A DNA stretch of 64,000 nt. It comes from Hafnia paralvei ATCC 29927. Lineage in GTDB: Bacteria > Pseudomonadota > Gammaproteobacteria > Enterobacterales > Enterobacteriaceae. Position 1 is the first letter of the stretch. Every line of letters starts with the position of its first letter. Shown here piece by piece: positions 16,258-25,820 of this stretch. A model generated the notes under the pieces. That model was not told the origin of the DNA. It worked only from the letters and a program-made list of their open reading frames with translations, and did no database searches. The stretch spans positions 1 to 64,000 of the forward strand of contig NZ_LXET01000020.1 of NCBI RefSeq assembly GCF_001655005.1. Reading direction: 5' to 3'. The position numbers were made by a program, and so were the translations under genes.

Positions 16258-16760
16258 ATCCACGTCGCAAGAGCCGCTTGTATCTGGCCATTGTTGTCTT
16301 ACTTGGCCTCGGTGTGACAATAACTCTGGTTCTTTACGCATTGCGCTCCAACATTGACCTATTTTATACCCCAACAGAAATTTTGCAGGGTAAAGGCGAA
16401 AATCATGAAAAACCTGAAGTGGGTCAGCGCTTACGTATTGGCGGCATGGTAATGCCGGGTTCGGTGAAACGCGATCAGCAAAGCCTGAAGGTGTCATTCA
16501 AAATCTACGATGCTCACGGCGCTATCGGTGTGACCTACGAAGGCATTCTGCCTGATCTGTTCCGTGAAGGGCAGGGCGTAGTGGCACAAGGCGTCATGGG
16601 CGAAAATAACGTGGTGCACGCCAAAGAAGTTCTGGCAAAACATGATGAAAAATATACGCCCCCAGAGGTAAAAGAAGCGATGGAGCAAAACCATAATCGC
16701 CCAGCAGACGCCTACCAACAAAACGGCGGTAGTTCTGATGCGGGGAGCCCGCAGCCATGA
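16254..16760 (+). CDS. ccmE: Periplasmic heme chaperone CcmE
   Basis: The 168-residue protein has an N-terminal membrane anchor (about 9-28) and an OB-fold periplasmic domain. The covalent heme-binding histidine is H130 in [13 protein letters not shown], with the conserved Tyr134 that helps bind heme. The C-terminal tail is Gln/Asn/Pro-rich. CcmE takes heme from CcmC and delivers it to CcmF/H. It overlaps ccmD and ccmF by four bases each. Confidence 0.97.
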   Translation: MNPRRKSRLYLAIVVLLGLGVTITLVLYALRSNIDLFYTPTEILQGKGENHEKPEVGQRLRIGGMVMPGSVKRDQQSLKVSFKIYDAHGAIGVTYEGILPDLFREGQGVVAQGVMGENNVVHAKEVLAKHDEKYTPPEVKEAMEQNHNRPADAYQQNGGSSDAGSPQP

Positions 16761-18730
16761 TCCCTGAAATTGGTAACTTCCTACTGGCGCTTTCTCTCGC
16801 GCTGTCCGTGTTGCTGAGCATTTATCCGCTTTGGGGCGCAGCTAGACAAGATGTGCGCATGATGTCGTCGGCACGGCCGTTGACCTACGGACTGTTCTTC
16901 AGCATTGCAGTTTCTTTTGGCTGTTTGGTGTATGCCTTTATCACTAACGATTTTACTGTTTCTTATGTAGCAGCGAACTCCAATACGCAACTACCGGTTT
17001 ATTTCCGTATTGCGGCCACGTGGGGCGCGCATGAAGGATCGCTGCTGCTTTGGGTTCTGCTACTCAGTTGTTGGACGCTCGCCGTTGCGCTGTTTAGCCG
17101 TAGCATGCCACAAGATTCCGTGGCGCGAGTGTTGTCGGTGATGGGGATGATTAACGTAGGCTTCCTGCTATTCATCATTCTTACTTCGAATCCGTTTACT
17201 CGCACCCTACCGAATTTCCCGATTGACGGCAGCGATTTGAATCCGCTGTTGCAGGATATCGGTTTGATTTTCCATCCACCGTTGCTGTATATGGGCTACG
17301 TTGGATTCTCGGTCGCTTTTGCCTTCTCGATTGCCTCGCTGATGGCGGGGCGCTTAGATACCGCATGGGCACGCTGGTCACGTCCTTGGACAACGGCAGC
17401 ATGGGTATTCCTTACCATGGGGATCGTTTTAGGTTCTGCTTGGGCCTATTACGAACTCGGGTGGGGCGGCTGGTGGTTCTGGGACCCAGTAGAAAATGCC
17501 TCCTTTATGCCTTGGCTGGCGGGTACGGCGTTGCTGCATTCACTGGCGGTTACTGAAAAGCGTGGCACTTTCAAAGCGTGGACAGTTCTCCTCGCCATTA
17601 CTGCATTCTCTCTGTGTTTGCTAGGAACGTTTTTGGTGCGCTCGGGGGTCTTGGTATCCGTGCACTCGTTTGCCTCCGATCCGGCGCGTGGAATGTTCAT
17701 TTTGGCGTATTTGGTGATCGTGATCGGTGGCTCTTTACTGCTGTATGCCGTGAAGGGAGCACAGGTACGTAGTCGCACTCAACATGAAGTGTTTTCACGT
17801 GAAACCTTCTTGCTGGGTAATAACGTGTTGCTGGTTGCCGCAATGTTAGTGGTGTTGTTGGGCACGTTATTGCCGTTGGTACATAAGCAGCTTGGCTTGG
17901 GCAGTATTTCGATTGGTGAACCTTTCTTCAATTCAATGTTCACTTGGCTGATGGCGCCGTTTGCATTACTGCTCGGGGTTGGTCCTCTGGTGCGCTGGCG
18001 TCGTGATGAGCCGGCAAAATTCTGGAAGCGCCTGCTGATGGCAATGATTGTCACCGTGATCCTTTCCGTCGTATTGCCGTGGTTGATGCAGGATCGCGTT
18101 GAAGGCATGACGGTTGTGGGTCTGTTGATGGCGTTCTGGGTCGTTATCCTGACGTTGATGGAACTGCACGAGCGTGCGACACATCGTTATGGCTTCTGGA
18201 AAGGTCTTACCAAACTGCCACGTAGTCATTGGGGTATGGTGTTAGGCCATCTTGGTGTCGCGGTGACGGTGATTGGTATCGCGTTTAGCCAAAGCTATAG
18301 CATCGAACGCGATGTCCGAATGAAGTCGGGAGATAGCGTAGATATTCACAATTATCACTTTGTATTCCGCGACGTTCACGATATTAAAGGCCCTAACTAT
18401 ACTGGCGGCGTAGGTATTATTGACGTTACTCGCGATGGAAAACCAGAAGCGACGCTACGGGCTGAAAAACGCTATTACGCTACTGCGCGTAGCATGATGA
18501 CAGAGGCTGCCATTGACGGCGGTTTAACACGCGATTTATACGCGGCGCTGGGCGAAGAACTGAATGACGGCGCATGGGCGGTTCGCCTGTACTACAAACC
18601 TTTTGTACGTTGGATTTGGTACGGCGGTGTGTTAATGGCGATTGGCGGTGTGCTTTGTATTCTCGACCCACGCTATCGTTCACGTCGTAAGGAAGAGCGC
18701 GAACAAGAAAAACTGGAGAAAACAGCATGA
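16757..18730 (+). CDS. ccmF: Cytochrome c heme lyase subunit CcmF
   Basis: The 657-residue polytopic protein has the WWD domain ([19 protein letters not shown]) that presents heme to apocytochrome, and many transmembrane helices. Conserved periplasmic histidines include HPPLLYMG and [11 protein letters not shown]. Size matches the family (about 650). With CcmH and CcmI it ligates heme to CxxCH motifs. The adjacent lyase operon alone encodes eleven such motifs. Confidence 0.97.
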   Translation: MIPEIGNFLLALSLALSVLLSIYPLWGAARQDVRMMSSARPLTYGLFFSIAVSFGCLVYAFITNDFTVSYVAANSNTQLPVYFRIAATWGAHEGSLLLWVLLLSCWTLAVALFSRSMPQDSVARVLSVMGMINVGFLLFIILTSNPFTRTLPNFPIDGSDLNPLLQDIGLIFHPPLLYMGYVGFSVAFAFSIASLMAGRLDTAWARWSRPWTTAAWVFLTMGIVLGSAWAYYELGWGGWWFWDPVENASFMPWLAGTALLHSLAVTEKRGTFKAWTVLLAITAFSLCLLGTFLVRSGVLVSVHSFASDPARGMFILAYLVIVIGGSLLLYAVKGAQVRSRTQHEVFSRETFLLGNNVLLVAAMLVVLLGTLLPLVHKQLGLGSISIGEPFFNSMFTWLMAPFALLLGVGPLVRWRRDEPAKFWKRLLMAMIVTVILSVVLPWLMQDRVEGMTVVGLLMAFWVVILTLMELHERATHRYGFWKGLTKLPRSHWGMVLGHLGVAVTVIGIAFSQSYSIERDVRMKSGDSVDIHNYHFVFRDVHDIKGPNYTGGVGIIDVTRDGKPEATLRAEKRYYATARSMMTEAAIDGGLTRDLYAALGEELNDGAWAVRLYYKPFVRWIWYGGVLMAIGGVLCILDPRYRSRRKEEREQEKLEKTA

Positions 18731-19278
18731 ATCGTAAGCTGCTCTTTATCCCGTTAGTTTTATTTATGTTGCTGGTGCTGGCGTTTGTGATCCAGCTTCA
18801 GCGTAATGCCGGCGGTGAAGATCCCACCATGTTGGAGTCGGCGCTGATTGGTAAACCGGTTCCCGAGTTTAAGCTGGAGTCTCTGGATAAGCCGGGTAAA
18901 ACCTTCGATCAGAGTGTATTGCACGACGGTAAACCGATGTTGCTCAACGTGTGGGCGACCTGGTGTCCGACCTGCTATGCCGAACATCAGTATCTCAATA
19001 AGCTGGCGGCGAAAGGGATACGCGTGGTGGGGTTAAACTATAAGGATGACCGTCAAAAAGCCGTGAAATGGCTCAATGATTTGGGCAATCCCTATGCGCT
19101 GAGTCTTTACGACGGCGACGGCATGCTGGGACTTGATCTTGGTGTATATGGCGCGCCTGAGACTTTCCTAATCGATGGCAATGGGATCATCCGTTATCGT
19201 CATGCGGGAGATCTTAACGATCGCGTTTGGCAACAGGAAATCGAACCTTTATACCGCCAATATGAAGGAGCTAAATAA
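18727..19278 (+). CDS. ccmG: Thiol:disulfide oxidoreductase CcmG (DsbE)
   Basis: The 183-residue membrane-tethered thioredoxin-fold protein has an N-terminal anchor (about 5-24), the active site WCPTC in NVWATWCPTCYAEH, and the cis-Pro region GVYGAPETFLID. It keeps CxxCH cysteines of apocytochromes reduced before heme attachment. It overlaps ccmF by four bases and ccmH by one. Confidence 0.96.
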   Translation: MNRKLLFIPLVLFMLLVLAFVIQLQRNAGGEDPTMLESALIGKPVPEFKLESLDKPGKTFDQSVLHDGKPMLLNVWATWCPTCYAEHQYLNKLAAKGIRVVGLNYKDDRQKAVKWLNDLGNPYALSLYDGDGMLGLDLGVYGAPETFLIDGNGIIRYRHAGDLNDRVWQQEIEPLYRQYEGAK

Positions 19279-19760
19279 TGCGAGCAATAAGATTAGCCAG
19301 CATGTTGATCGGCGTTATGCTCTCCGTTAGCGCTTGGGCGGCGATTGATACTTATAGTTTTAAAAGCGTGGAGCAAGAACAGCAATACCGCGAATTAACT
19401 GAGCAGTTGCGCTGCCCGAAATGTCAGAACAACAGCATTGCGGATTCCAATGCAATCATTGCTGCAGACATGCGCCAGAAAGTGTATGAGCTGATGGAAA
19501 AAGGCTACACCAACAAGCAGATTACTGAATATATGGTGGCCCGCTACGGTAATTTTGTGACCTATGAGCCACCGTTAACTGCCGCGACCGTGATTCTTTG
19601 GGCTGGCCCTGCATTGTTTGTCCTGCTGGGGGCCATCGTAGTGATTACACGTGCTCGCCGCCGTCGCACAGAGGAACCGGAGGTTTTAGGTGATACGCTA
19701 AGCGATGCTGAGAAACAACGATTAAAGCAGCTTCTTAACGACAGCGACAGGGAACATTGA
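19278..19760 (+). CDS. ccmH: Cytochrome c biogenesis protein CcmH (short form)
   Basis: The 160-residue protein has a signal peptide ending SAWAA, the redox motif L-R-C-P-K-C-Q-N and a C-terminal membrane helix (about 105-125), followed by a charged tail. It corresponds only to the N-terminal half of E. coli CcmH; the TPR half is the next gene, ccmI. The separate state is common outside Escherichia. Confidence 0.95.
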   Translation: MRAIRLASMLIGVMLSVSAWAAIDTYSFKSVEQEQQYRELTEQLRCPKCQNNSIADSNAIIAADMRQKVYELMEKGYTNKQITEYMVARYGNFVTYEPPLTAATVILWAGPALFVLLGAIVVITRARRRRTEEPEVLGDTLSDAEKQRLKQLLNDSDREH

Positions 19761-19762
19761 TA

Positions 19763-20974
19763 ATGGCATTTTGGTTAATAGTTTTAGTGCTGCTGATCGC
19801 CGCCGCTGCGTTGCTGCTGGTTCCGGTGTTACGTCAGCCTCAGCGTGATTTACCAGAAGATCGCGATCGTTTAAACACACGTTTTTACCATCAGCGATTA
19901 AAAGAGTTGGAGCAAGACGAAGAGCAGGGTGTGGTTGCTGAGCGTCAGGCGATGATCGAAGAGCTTCAACAAAACCTGCTGTCTGATGTTCCTCATGCAG
20001 AAAAGGCCAAACCTGAGCCACTCAACCGCTGGGTGCTGCTGCCTGGCGTCGTCGTCCTCGTACTGATTTCAGTCGGTTTTTATTTGAAAACCGGCGGATT
20101 AGCTCAGGTTCAAGGCTGGAATTTAGTGATGAGTGAAATGCCTTCGCTGCGCGAGCGGGTCATGAATGAAGACAAGCAGCCGCTGACGATGGAAGAAATT
20201 GCTCGTTTAGGCTTAGGGTTGCGTACTGAGCTGCAGACCGATCCGCGTAATGTGGCCGATTGGGTTATGTTAGGCCGAATCGGTATGGCATTAAATAACG
20301 CGACGACCGCGACTCAGGCCTTCTCTCACGCCTACCAGTTGGCGCCGAATGAGCCTGAGGTTGCGCTGGGGTACGCGGAAGTGCTCACCCGTTCTAGCGA
20401 TCCAGAAGATAATAAACAGGCAGCCGACATGCTGCGCGATATGATGGCGCGTAATCATGAAGACGTGCGGGTGCTGAGCCTGCTGGCATTTAATGCTTTC
20501 GAACAGGGCGATTATAAGAAGGCGATTGGTGCGTGGGAGATGATGTTGAAAACATTACCTGCCAACGATAGTCGTCGTGAAGTGCTAAAGCGCAGCATTG
20601 AACAAGCCAAAGTGCAGTCTGGTGAGGATAATAGCCTACTGAACGTCACCATTAATCTGTCGTCTGACGTTGAGCGCCAACTACCGCCAACGGCGGTCTT
20701 GGTGGTTTCAGTTACTGATGGTGCAACACCAATACCTGTTGCGGTGAAGCAGCTGCCACTGGGTCATTTCCCTGTGACAGTTTCATTATCTGATGCCAAT
20801 GCCATGATGCCAGAACGTTTACTGTCGGCGCAAAAACAGGTGAAAGTTCGTGCACGCATCTCTCGAGATGGTTTAGCCAATCCACAATCAGGTGACTGGT
20901 TCGGTGAAAGTGCGGTTATGCCCTATAATAAAGAGAGTCAGATTAGCGTACAGATTGAACATCAAGTACCATAA
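19763..20974 (+). CDS. ccmI: CcmI (CycH-like) TPR protein of the heme lyase complex
   Basis: The 403-residue protein has two N-terminal transmembrane helices (about 1-20 and 95-112), a cytoplasmic loop with a leucine-rich stretch (RFYHQRLKELEQDEEQG), then periplasmic TPR units (VADWVMLGRIGMALNN, PEVALGYAEVLTRS, DVRVLSLLAFNAFEQGD) and a beta-rich C-terminal domain. CcmI binds C-terminal helices of apocytochromes. I chose the ATG at 19763 with AGGGA upstream over an in-frame TTG at 19757. It is the last gene of the ccm operon; I see no strong terminator before mlaA. Confidence 0.92.
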   Translation: MAFWLIVLVLLIAAAALLLVPVLRQPQRDLPEDRDRLNTRFYHQRLKELEQDEEQGVVAERQAMIEELQQNLLSDVPHAEKAKPEPLNRWVLLPGVVVLVLISVGFYLKTGGLAQVQGWNLVMSEMPSLRERVMNEDKQPLTMEEIARLGLGLRTELQTDPRNVADWVMLGRIGMALNNATTATQAFSHAYQLAPNEPEVALGYAEVLTRSSDPEDNKQAADMLRDMMARNHEDVRVLSLLAFNAFEQGDYKKAIGAWEMMLKTLPANDSRREVLKRSIEQAKVQSGEDNSLLNVTINLSSDVERQLPPTAVLVVSVTDGATPIPVAVKQLPLGHFPVTVSLSDANAMMPERLLSAQKQVKVRARISRDGLANPQSGDWFGESAVMPYNKESQISVQIEHQVP

Positions 20975-21095
20975 ATCGCCCATTGCAAAAACAGTCTTTG
21001 GGCATGAATAAGATCAGAATAAAAATATGTGGATCGTTGACGGCGGGATAAGATTGACAGCCTGTCATCAGCGATCCCTTTTCATGGAGAAGGAT

Positions 21096-21854
21096 ATGAA
21101 ACTTCGGCTGACAGGAGTGGCTCTGGCAAGCGTATTGCTGGTTGGGTGTGCTACAAATGCATCGGATTCAGTTCAAGGGCGTTCGGACCCGCTGGAAGGT
21201 TTTAACCGTGCGATGTTTAGCGTGAACTACAATTATCTGGATCCGTATTTGTTACGGCCTGTAGCCGTAGCTTGGCGTGACTATGTGCCTGTTCCTGCTC
21301 GCTCGGGGATTGCGAACTTCACGAGCAACCTTGAAGAACCTGCTAGCATGGTGAACAGTTTCCTTGAAGGTAATGTTTACGATGGATTTGTACACTTTAA
21401 CCGTTTCTTCCTGAATACCATTCTCGGCATGGGTGGGTTCATGGACGTCGCATCAATGGCAAACCCTAAACTGGCGAAGCAGGAACCCCATCGTTTCGGT
21501 AGCACATTAGGTTACTATGATGTGCCATATGGCCCATACGTGGTGCTTCCGGGCTACGGCAGCGCGACCCCACGTCAGGACGGTGGTAATTATGTCGACT
21601 ATGTCTATCCAGCGTTAAGCTGGCTGACCTTCTGGATGTCAGCAGGTAAATGGGCCATCGAAGGTATAGAGACTCGAGCACAGCTATTGGATTCCGATGG
21701 CTTGCTGAAGAATTCTTCAGATCCGTATCTCTTTATGCGCGAAGCGTATTTCCAGCGTAATGATTTCTTGGCAACCGGTGGTGAATTGGTTGCGCCAACC
21801 AATCCAAATGCCTCAGCGATTCAGGATGATTTGAAAGACATTGATTCAAACTGA
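21096..21854 (+). CDS. mlaA: Outer-membrane lipoprotein MlaA (VacJ)
   Basis: The 252-residue lipoprotein removes mislocalised phospholipids from the outer leaflet of the outer membrane and passes them to MlaC. It has a lipobox L-L-V-G-C ending at about residue 18, then the family blocks DPLEGFNRAMFSVNYNYLDPYLLRPVA-type, NSFLEGN, RFFLNTILGMGGFMDVA and QDGGNYVDYVYPALSW. Start 21096 has GGAGAAGGAT in front and gives the usual length. Longer in-frame starts would bury the lipoprotein signal. In E. coli mlaA is also next to fadL. Confidence 0.96.
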   Translation: MKLRLTGVALASVLLVGCATNASDSVQGRSDPLEGFNRAMFSVNYNYLDPYLLRPVAVAWRDYVPVPARSGIANFTSNLEEPASMVNSFLEGNVYDGFVHFNRFFLNTILGMGGFMDVASMANPKLAKQEPHRFGSTLGYYDVPYGPYVVLPGYGSATPRQDGGNYVDYVYPALSWLTFWMSAGKWAIEGIETRAQLLDSDGLLKNSSDPYLFMREAYFQRNDFLATGGELVAPTNPNASAIQDDLKDIDSN

Positions 21855-21868
21855 TGGATAGATCGTAA

Positions 21869-21893
21869 AGAAGCGCCTTAGGGCGCTTTTTTT
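21869..21893 (+). terminator. mlaA rho-independent terminator
   Basis: AAGCGCC (21871-21877) pairs with GGCGCTT (21882-21888) and runs into a T-tract (TTTTTT), 17 bp after the mlaA stop. Confidence 0.92.
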
Positions 21894-21925
21894 ACGTCTG
21901 AATAGATTGCCGCTGTTCTTAATGA

Positions 21926-22087
21926 AAAAGCGCCCTAAAAGGGTAATGCTGATCGTTTAAGAGATCGAGATACACGGGGCTAGCACACCGCGGGGCGCTC
22001 CGGCAGCTAAAGCTGCTACGACCCCATCGGTGTACTTCCCCTAAAATCGCGCTTAAGTGACCAGCATTACCCTAAAAGGGCGCTTTT
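21926..22087. repeat. 162-bp palindromic MITE-like element, family B (copy 1)
   Basis: The ends are long inverted repeats: AAAAGCGCCCTAAAAGGGTAATGCTG-type arm at 21926-21952 against its near-perfect complement at 22062-22087, differing only in an AAAA/TTTT centre. The interior has further symmetry and the block GATCGTTTAAGAGATCGAGA then TACACGGGGC. That block recurs inverted at about 45690-45770. It lies in the convergent gap between mlaA and fadL and may also end the fadL transcript. Confidence 0.75.
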
Positions 22088-22108
22088 AATGTCTACTCGT
22101 TTTAAAAA

Positions 22109-23434
22109 TTAGAACGCGTAGTTGAAGTTAGCACCGTACAACCATGCCTTACCTACAGATTTGAACTCATACGGTCCTTCATTGATGGTAACTTTTGAAC
22201 CATGCATGTAGGAAACACCGACGTCAACAGATGCATCTTTGTTGAATGCGTAACTGGTACCCGCACTGATCCAAGCACGATCCTGATCTGGGATAGAGAT
22301 AGAGCGTGTGCCGGCAGGTACTGGGCTATCGTCAAAGGCAATACCGGTACGGAACGTCCAGTTGTCATCGTAGAAGTAGGTAGTACCAATCGCGATGCGG
22401 TAGGCATCTTTGAAGCCTTCATCTTTATAGAACAAGGTCTGACCGTTTGATCCCTTGGCTTTCAGCTCTTGGAACTGACTCCAACTGGTGTAGGCCATGC
22501 TGTAGTGGACAGCCCACTGTGGTGCCACTTTGTGGTAGCCAGAGATTTCCCACATTTCAGGCAGATTCAGCGTTAAAGAACCTGGTACGGTGGCTCCACC
22601 GGTGCCCATTGGTAAACCTTGGATACCGAACTGATTTGCTAATGCGTTCACGCTGGTTGGCAGGTCGCTACGATAGTCGCCGTCGAAATCGATTTTAACT
22701 TCAGAGCGATAGGTCAGGCCAAAGCGGTTATTTTCATCCACTTCATACAGAATACCCGCGTTCCAGCCAAAGCCCCATTCGTCGCCTTTCAGATGTGAGA
22801 TCTGTGTGTTGGCTGGGATCTGACCGACCATGCTGTTGTACGGAGGAGGAAGTTTGCTGCCAATAAGCAGTGGCAGGTCACCTGCATAGCGGTCAATCTT
22901 AGCTTTCGCATATACGGCATCAAAGCCTAAACCGAAGCTGAAGTGTTCATTCGCACGATAAGCTGCGCTGAGGTTTAAGTTCGCTGTGGTTAGGTCGGTA
23001 GTACCGCCCATAGAGCCAGCGGCGTAGTTATCGTTGAATTCAGTTGCCAAACCGTAGTTTGACGTTACAGATGCACCCACGGCCCACTGATCGTTGATGG
23101 GCTGCACGTAGTGGAAGTTAGGCACCCACGCCGTTGGAGCAATATTTTTAGCATTCAGGCTCTGACCGCTTGGAGAGCGCCCCGAGATGTCTACGTCTGG
23201 GTCGATAAATACGCCGCCGATGGAAATCGCTGGGCGATCGTACATGCTCAACAGCGCCGGGTTACGGCTCGCAGATGCCGGGGTATCAGCCATGGCACCT
23301 TCACCTGAATAGGCTCGGCCTAAGCCAGCGGCTGAGAACTCATTCAGCTGGAAACCAGCGGCATTGACGTTAGATGAAAGCAGTGCCACTGCTGCAGCTA
23401 ATGCTGACTTAGTAAACAGGTTTTTCTGGCGCAT
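22109..23434 (-). CDS. fadL: Long-chain fatty acid outer-membrane transporter FadL
   Basis: The 441-residue protein starts with a signal peptide (ending [26 protein letters not shown], the FadL hatch signature with its NPA-type block SRNPALLS) and continues as a beta-barrel ending in aromatic Phe. It imports exogenous long-chain fatty acids. The start at 23434 has GAGG eight bases upstream. Two FadR-like sites and a CRP-like site lie upstream, in keeping with known control of fadL by FadR and cAMP-CRP. Confidence 0.96.
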   Translation of the reverse strand: MRQKNLFTKSALAAAVALLSSNVNAAGFQLNEFSAAGLGRAYSGEGAMADTPASASRNPALLSMYDRPAISIGGVFIDPDVDISGRSPSGQSLNAKNIAPTAWVPNFHYVQPINDQWAVGASVTSNYGLATEFNDNYAAGSMGGTTDLTTANLNLSAAYRANEHFSFGLGFDAVYAKAKIDRYAGDLPLLIGSKLPPPYNSMVGQIPANTQISHLKGDEWGFGWNAGILYEVDENNRFGLTYRSEVKIDFDGDYRSDLPTSVNALANQFGIQGLPMGTGGATVPGSLTLNLPEMWEISGYHKVAPQWAVHYSMAYTSWSQFQELKAKGSNGQTLFYKDEGFKDAYRIAIGTTYFYDDNWTFRTGIAFDDSPVPAGTRSISIPDQDRAWISAGTSYAFNKDASVDVGVSYMHGSKVTINEGPYEFKSVGKAWLYGANFNYAF

Positions 23435-23521
23435 GACCGAAACCTCATTATTGTGTGTTTTATTTAAACTATGTTACGTACTGTAACAATGAGCGCGGAT
23501 TGTAGGGTCCGAGTTCGATCT

Positions 23522-23538
23522 GACAAATCAGACCAGTG
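23522..23538 (-). promoter_or_regulatory. Predicted FadR operator(s) of fadL
   Basis: On the minus strand ACTGGTCTGATTTGTC matches most of the FadR consensus AGCTGGTCCGACNTGTT (about 12 of 16 defined positions). A second, weaker match (GAGGTCAGACCTAT on the minus strand) lies about 20 bp further upstream near 23548-23562. Confidence 0.65.
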
Positions 23539-23686
23539 AGCAGAGTATAGGTCTGACCTCTTGGTATGTTGCAAGAATGTTTATTAAATATTTCCAAAAT
23601 GATTCAAAAAAAGAGATCCGTGTAACAAAAAACAACGGAACTAATAAAGAGCTGGTTACAAGTGCGGGGAAATAAACAGCAAATAA

Positions 23687-23702
23687 TGTGATTTTGCTCA
23701 CT
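23687..23702. promoter_or_regulatory. Predicted CRP site between fadL and yfcZ
   Basis: TGTGA-TTTTGC-TCACT matches the CRP consensus TGTGA-N6-TCACA at nine of ten half-site bases. It could serve fadL (253 bp away), yfcZ, or both. Confidence 0.6.
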
Positions 23703-23839
23703 AAGTGTCATTCCTATGGCATATCGCTAGTCTCTGTAGTGGGAGAGGAGTAAAATACCCACAGTTTTTATATTTTTTGAGCCAGATCATAATTGGCGAT
23801 ATAAAGTGGGGGTTATTCCCCGTCGAGGAGATGATTGAA

Positions 23840-24136
23840 ATGACTGATGCTATTAAAAAGTGCAGTGCACAAGAAACGGCAGCTTGCTGCTGCGTTGATG
23901 TCGGCACCATCATGGATAACACCGACTGCACCGCATCCTATTGCAATGTTTTTGCTCAGGAAGCTGATGCGAAAGCTATGCTGGAACAACTGACACAAAA
24001 AGCGCGCGGCATCGAATCCGATCCTTGTGTTATCAAAAGCAATATCGTAAAAAAAGCGGAAGGCTATGAGTTGACCGTTGATTTCACTTTTGCTTGTGAA
24101 GCGGAAACCCTGATTTTTCAACTCGGCCTGCGTTAA
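23840..24136 (+). CDS. yfcZ: YfcZ/YiiS family protein (DUF406)
   Basis: The 98-residue cytosolic protein is closely collinear with E. coli YfcZ: CSAQETAACCCVDVGTIMDN near the N-terminus and the C-terminal DFTFACEAETLIFQLGLR. It is cysteine-rich (a CCC cluster plus further Cys); its function is not established. Start 23840 is preceded by GAGGAG at suitable distance; an ATG three codons earlier abuts that site. It precedes fadI as in E. coli but is separated from it by a terminator. Confidence 0.93.
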   Translation: MTDAIKKCSAQETAACCCVDVGTIMDNTDCTASYCNVFAQEADAKAMLEQLTQKARGIESDPCVIKSNIVKKAEGYELTVDFTFACEAETLIFQLGLR

Positions 24137-24163
24137 TCGCGGGTTAAACGAAAGTAATATTCT

Positions 24164-24190
24164 AAGCACGACTTCGGTCGTGCTTTTTTA
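24164..24190 (+). terminator. yfcZ rho-independent terminator
   Basis: A nine-bp stem AAGCACGAC / GTCGTGCTT closes a TTCG tetraloop and is followed by a run of T. Confidence 0.95.
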
Positions 24191-24378
24191 TATTTAGCCA
24201 GCGCCCCTTCTTCATCACATAAATTCGATTTTATTGATTAATATATTCATTAAATATATCGATTCCGACATACCTTTTTCACTGCCCCCTCTTTCTCCCG
24301 CAAAGAAACCTGTTCCTGCTCTCAGTTTTTGCCTTTTCTTGTTTGCGAAATGTAAAAATTGAGTTAAGAATTTACGTC

Positions 24379-24395
24379 ATCAGGTCAGACCTGTT
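24379..24395 (+). promoter_or_regulatory. Predicted FadR operator of fadIJ
   Basis: ATCAGGTCAGACCTGTT matches 13 of 16 defined positions of the FadR consensus and lies 97 bp before the fadI start. FadR repression of fadIJ is established in E. coli. Confidence 0.7.
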
Positions 24396-24491
24396 TACTA
24401 AATGCCACGCGGGTATCGCGCTCCGTGGTCTTTACAATTCAGGGAATGGTTACATTTTTAATATTTTTGTCGTATTGCGCAGGAGCTCAAA

Positions 24492-25820
24492 ATGAGTCAG
24501 GCACTTCCTTTATCATCCCCGTTGGCTTTGACAACCCGTTCGGGTGATCGTATTGCCATTGTGCAGGGGCTGAGAACGCCGTTTGCCCGCCAAGCCACCG
24601 CATTTCATGGAATTCCGGCCGTAGAGTTAGGCAATATGGTGGTGAGTGAGCTGCTGGCTCGCAGTAATATTTCTCCTGACGTTATCGATCAGTTGGTTTT
24701 TGGTCAGGTTGTGCAGATGCCCGAAGCGCCGAATATTGCACGTGAAATCGTGTTAGGCACCGGAATGAGTATTCACACCGATGCCTACAGCGTATCGCGT
24801 GCCTGCGCTACCAGCTTTCAAGCGATCGCCAATGTGGCAGAGAGCATTATGGCTGGCTCAATTTCTGTCGGTATTGCCGGTGGTGCGGATTCTTCCTCAG
24901 TGCTGCCCATCGGCGTGAGCAAGGCTTTAGCGCGCACGCTGGTCGATGCCAATAAAGCCCGAACGTTGTCTCAGCGGCTCAAGTTGTTCAGTAAGCTGAA
25001 ACTGCGTGATTTACTTCCTGTTCCTCCCGCGGTCGCTGAGTATTCAACCGGTTTGCGCATGGGGGATACTGCAGAACAAATGGCGAAAAGCCACCATATT
25101 AGCCGAGAGGAACAAGATGCCTTGGCGCACCGTTCCCATACTTTGGCTGCCAAAGCATGGGAGTCCGGCGTGCTGCGCGATGAAGTGATCACCGCCTATA
25201 TTCCTCCGTACCAGCAGTCGCTGGATAAAGACAACAACGTGCGCGGCGATTCCACTTTAGCTTCCTATAGCAAGCTGAAACCTGCGTTTGATCGCCGCCA
25301 CGGTAGCGTTACGGCGGCCAACAGTACTCCTTTAACCGACGGTGCCGCAGCAGTGCTGATGATGAGTGAATCCCGCGCCCGTGAACTTGGGCTGACACCG
25401 CTAGGCTATCTGCGCAGTTTTGCTTTTTCTGCCATCGATGTTTGGGAGGACATGCTGCTCGGGCCATCATATGCAACGCCGCTGGCACTAGACCGCGCGG
25501 GGATCACGCTGCAGGATTTAACTTTGATCGATATGCATGAAGCTTTCGCATCGCAAACGCTGGCGAACCTGAAAATGTTTGCCAGCGATGAATTTGCGCG
25601 TGAAAAACTTGGGCGTGATCGCGCGATTGGTGAAGTCGACATGGATAAATTCAACGTTCTAGGCGGCTCAATTGCCTATGGGCACCCATTTGCTGCCACT
25701 GGCGCTCGTATGATTACCCAAACGTTGAATGAACTGCGTCGTCGCGGCGGTGGTCTTGGCCTAACCACGGCCTGCGCCGCGGGTGGCCTCGGCGCTGCCA
25801 TGATCGTGGAGGTGGAGTAA
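24492..25820 (+). CDS. fadI: 3-ketoacyl-CoA thiolase FadI
   Basis: The 442-residue thiolase is the beta subunit of the anaerobic fatty acid oxidation complex. The acyl-accepting Cys is in SRACATSFQ; the His and second Cys motifs are [16 protein letters not shown] and [15 protein letters not shown]. It is a few residues longer than E. coli FadI, with an N-terminal extension. It overlaps fadJ by the TAATG arrangement at 25818-25822, so the two subunits are translationally coupled. Confidence 0.96.
   Translation: MSQALPLSSPLALTTRSGDRIAIVQGLRTPFARQATAFHGIPAVELGNMVVSELLARSNISPDVIDQLVFGQVVQMPEAPNIAREIVLGTGMSIHTDAYSVSRACATSFQAIANVAESIMAGSISVGIAGGADSSSVLPIGVSKALARTLVDANKARTLSQRLKLFSKLKLRDLLPVPPAVAEYSTGLRMGDTAEQMAKSHHISREEQDALAHRSHTLAAKAWESGVLRDEVITAYIPPYQQSLDKDNNVRGDSTLASYSKLKPAFDRRHGSVTAANSTPLTDGAAAVLMMSESRARELGLTPLGYLRSFAFSAIDVWEDMLLGPSYATPLALDRAGITLQDLTLIDMHEAFASQTLANLKMFASDEFAREKLGRDRAIGEVDMDKFNVLGGSIAYGHPFAATGARMITQTLNELRRRGGGLGLTTACAAGGLGAAMIVEVE

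Larger units (their letters stand above)
23435..23839. other. fadL-yfcZ divergent control region
   Basis: These 405 bp hold the FadR-like sites at 23522-23562 and the CRP-like site at 23687-23702. An upstream in-frame extension of yfcZ from 23705 exists, but it lacks conserved sequence and a ribosome site, so I treat it as non-coding. Confidence 0.6.
24137..24491. other. yfcZ-fadI intergenic region
   Basis: Beyond the yfcZ terminator and the FadR-like operator, this 355-bp stretch is pyrimidine-rich (about 24195-24350), with no coding potential that I can support. Confidence 0.5.
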
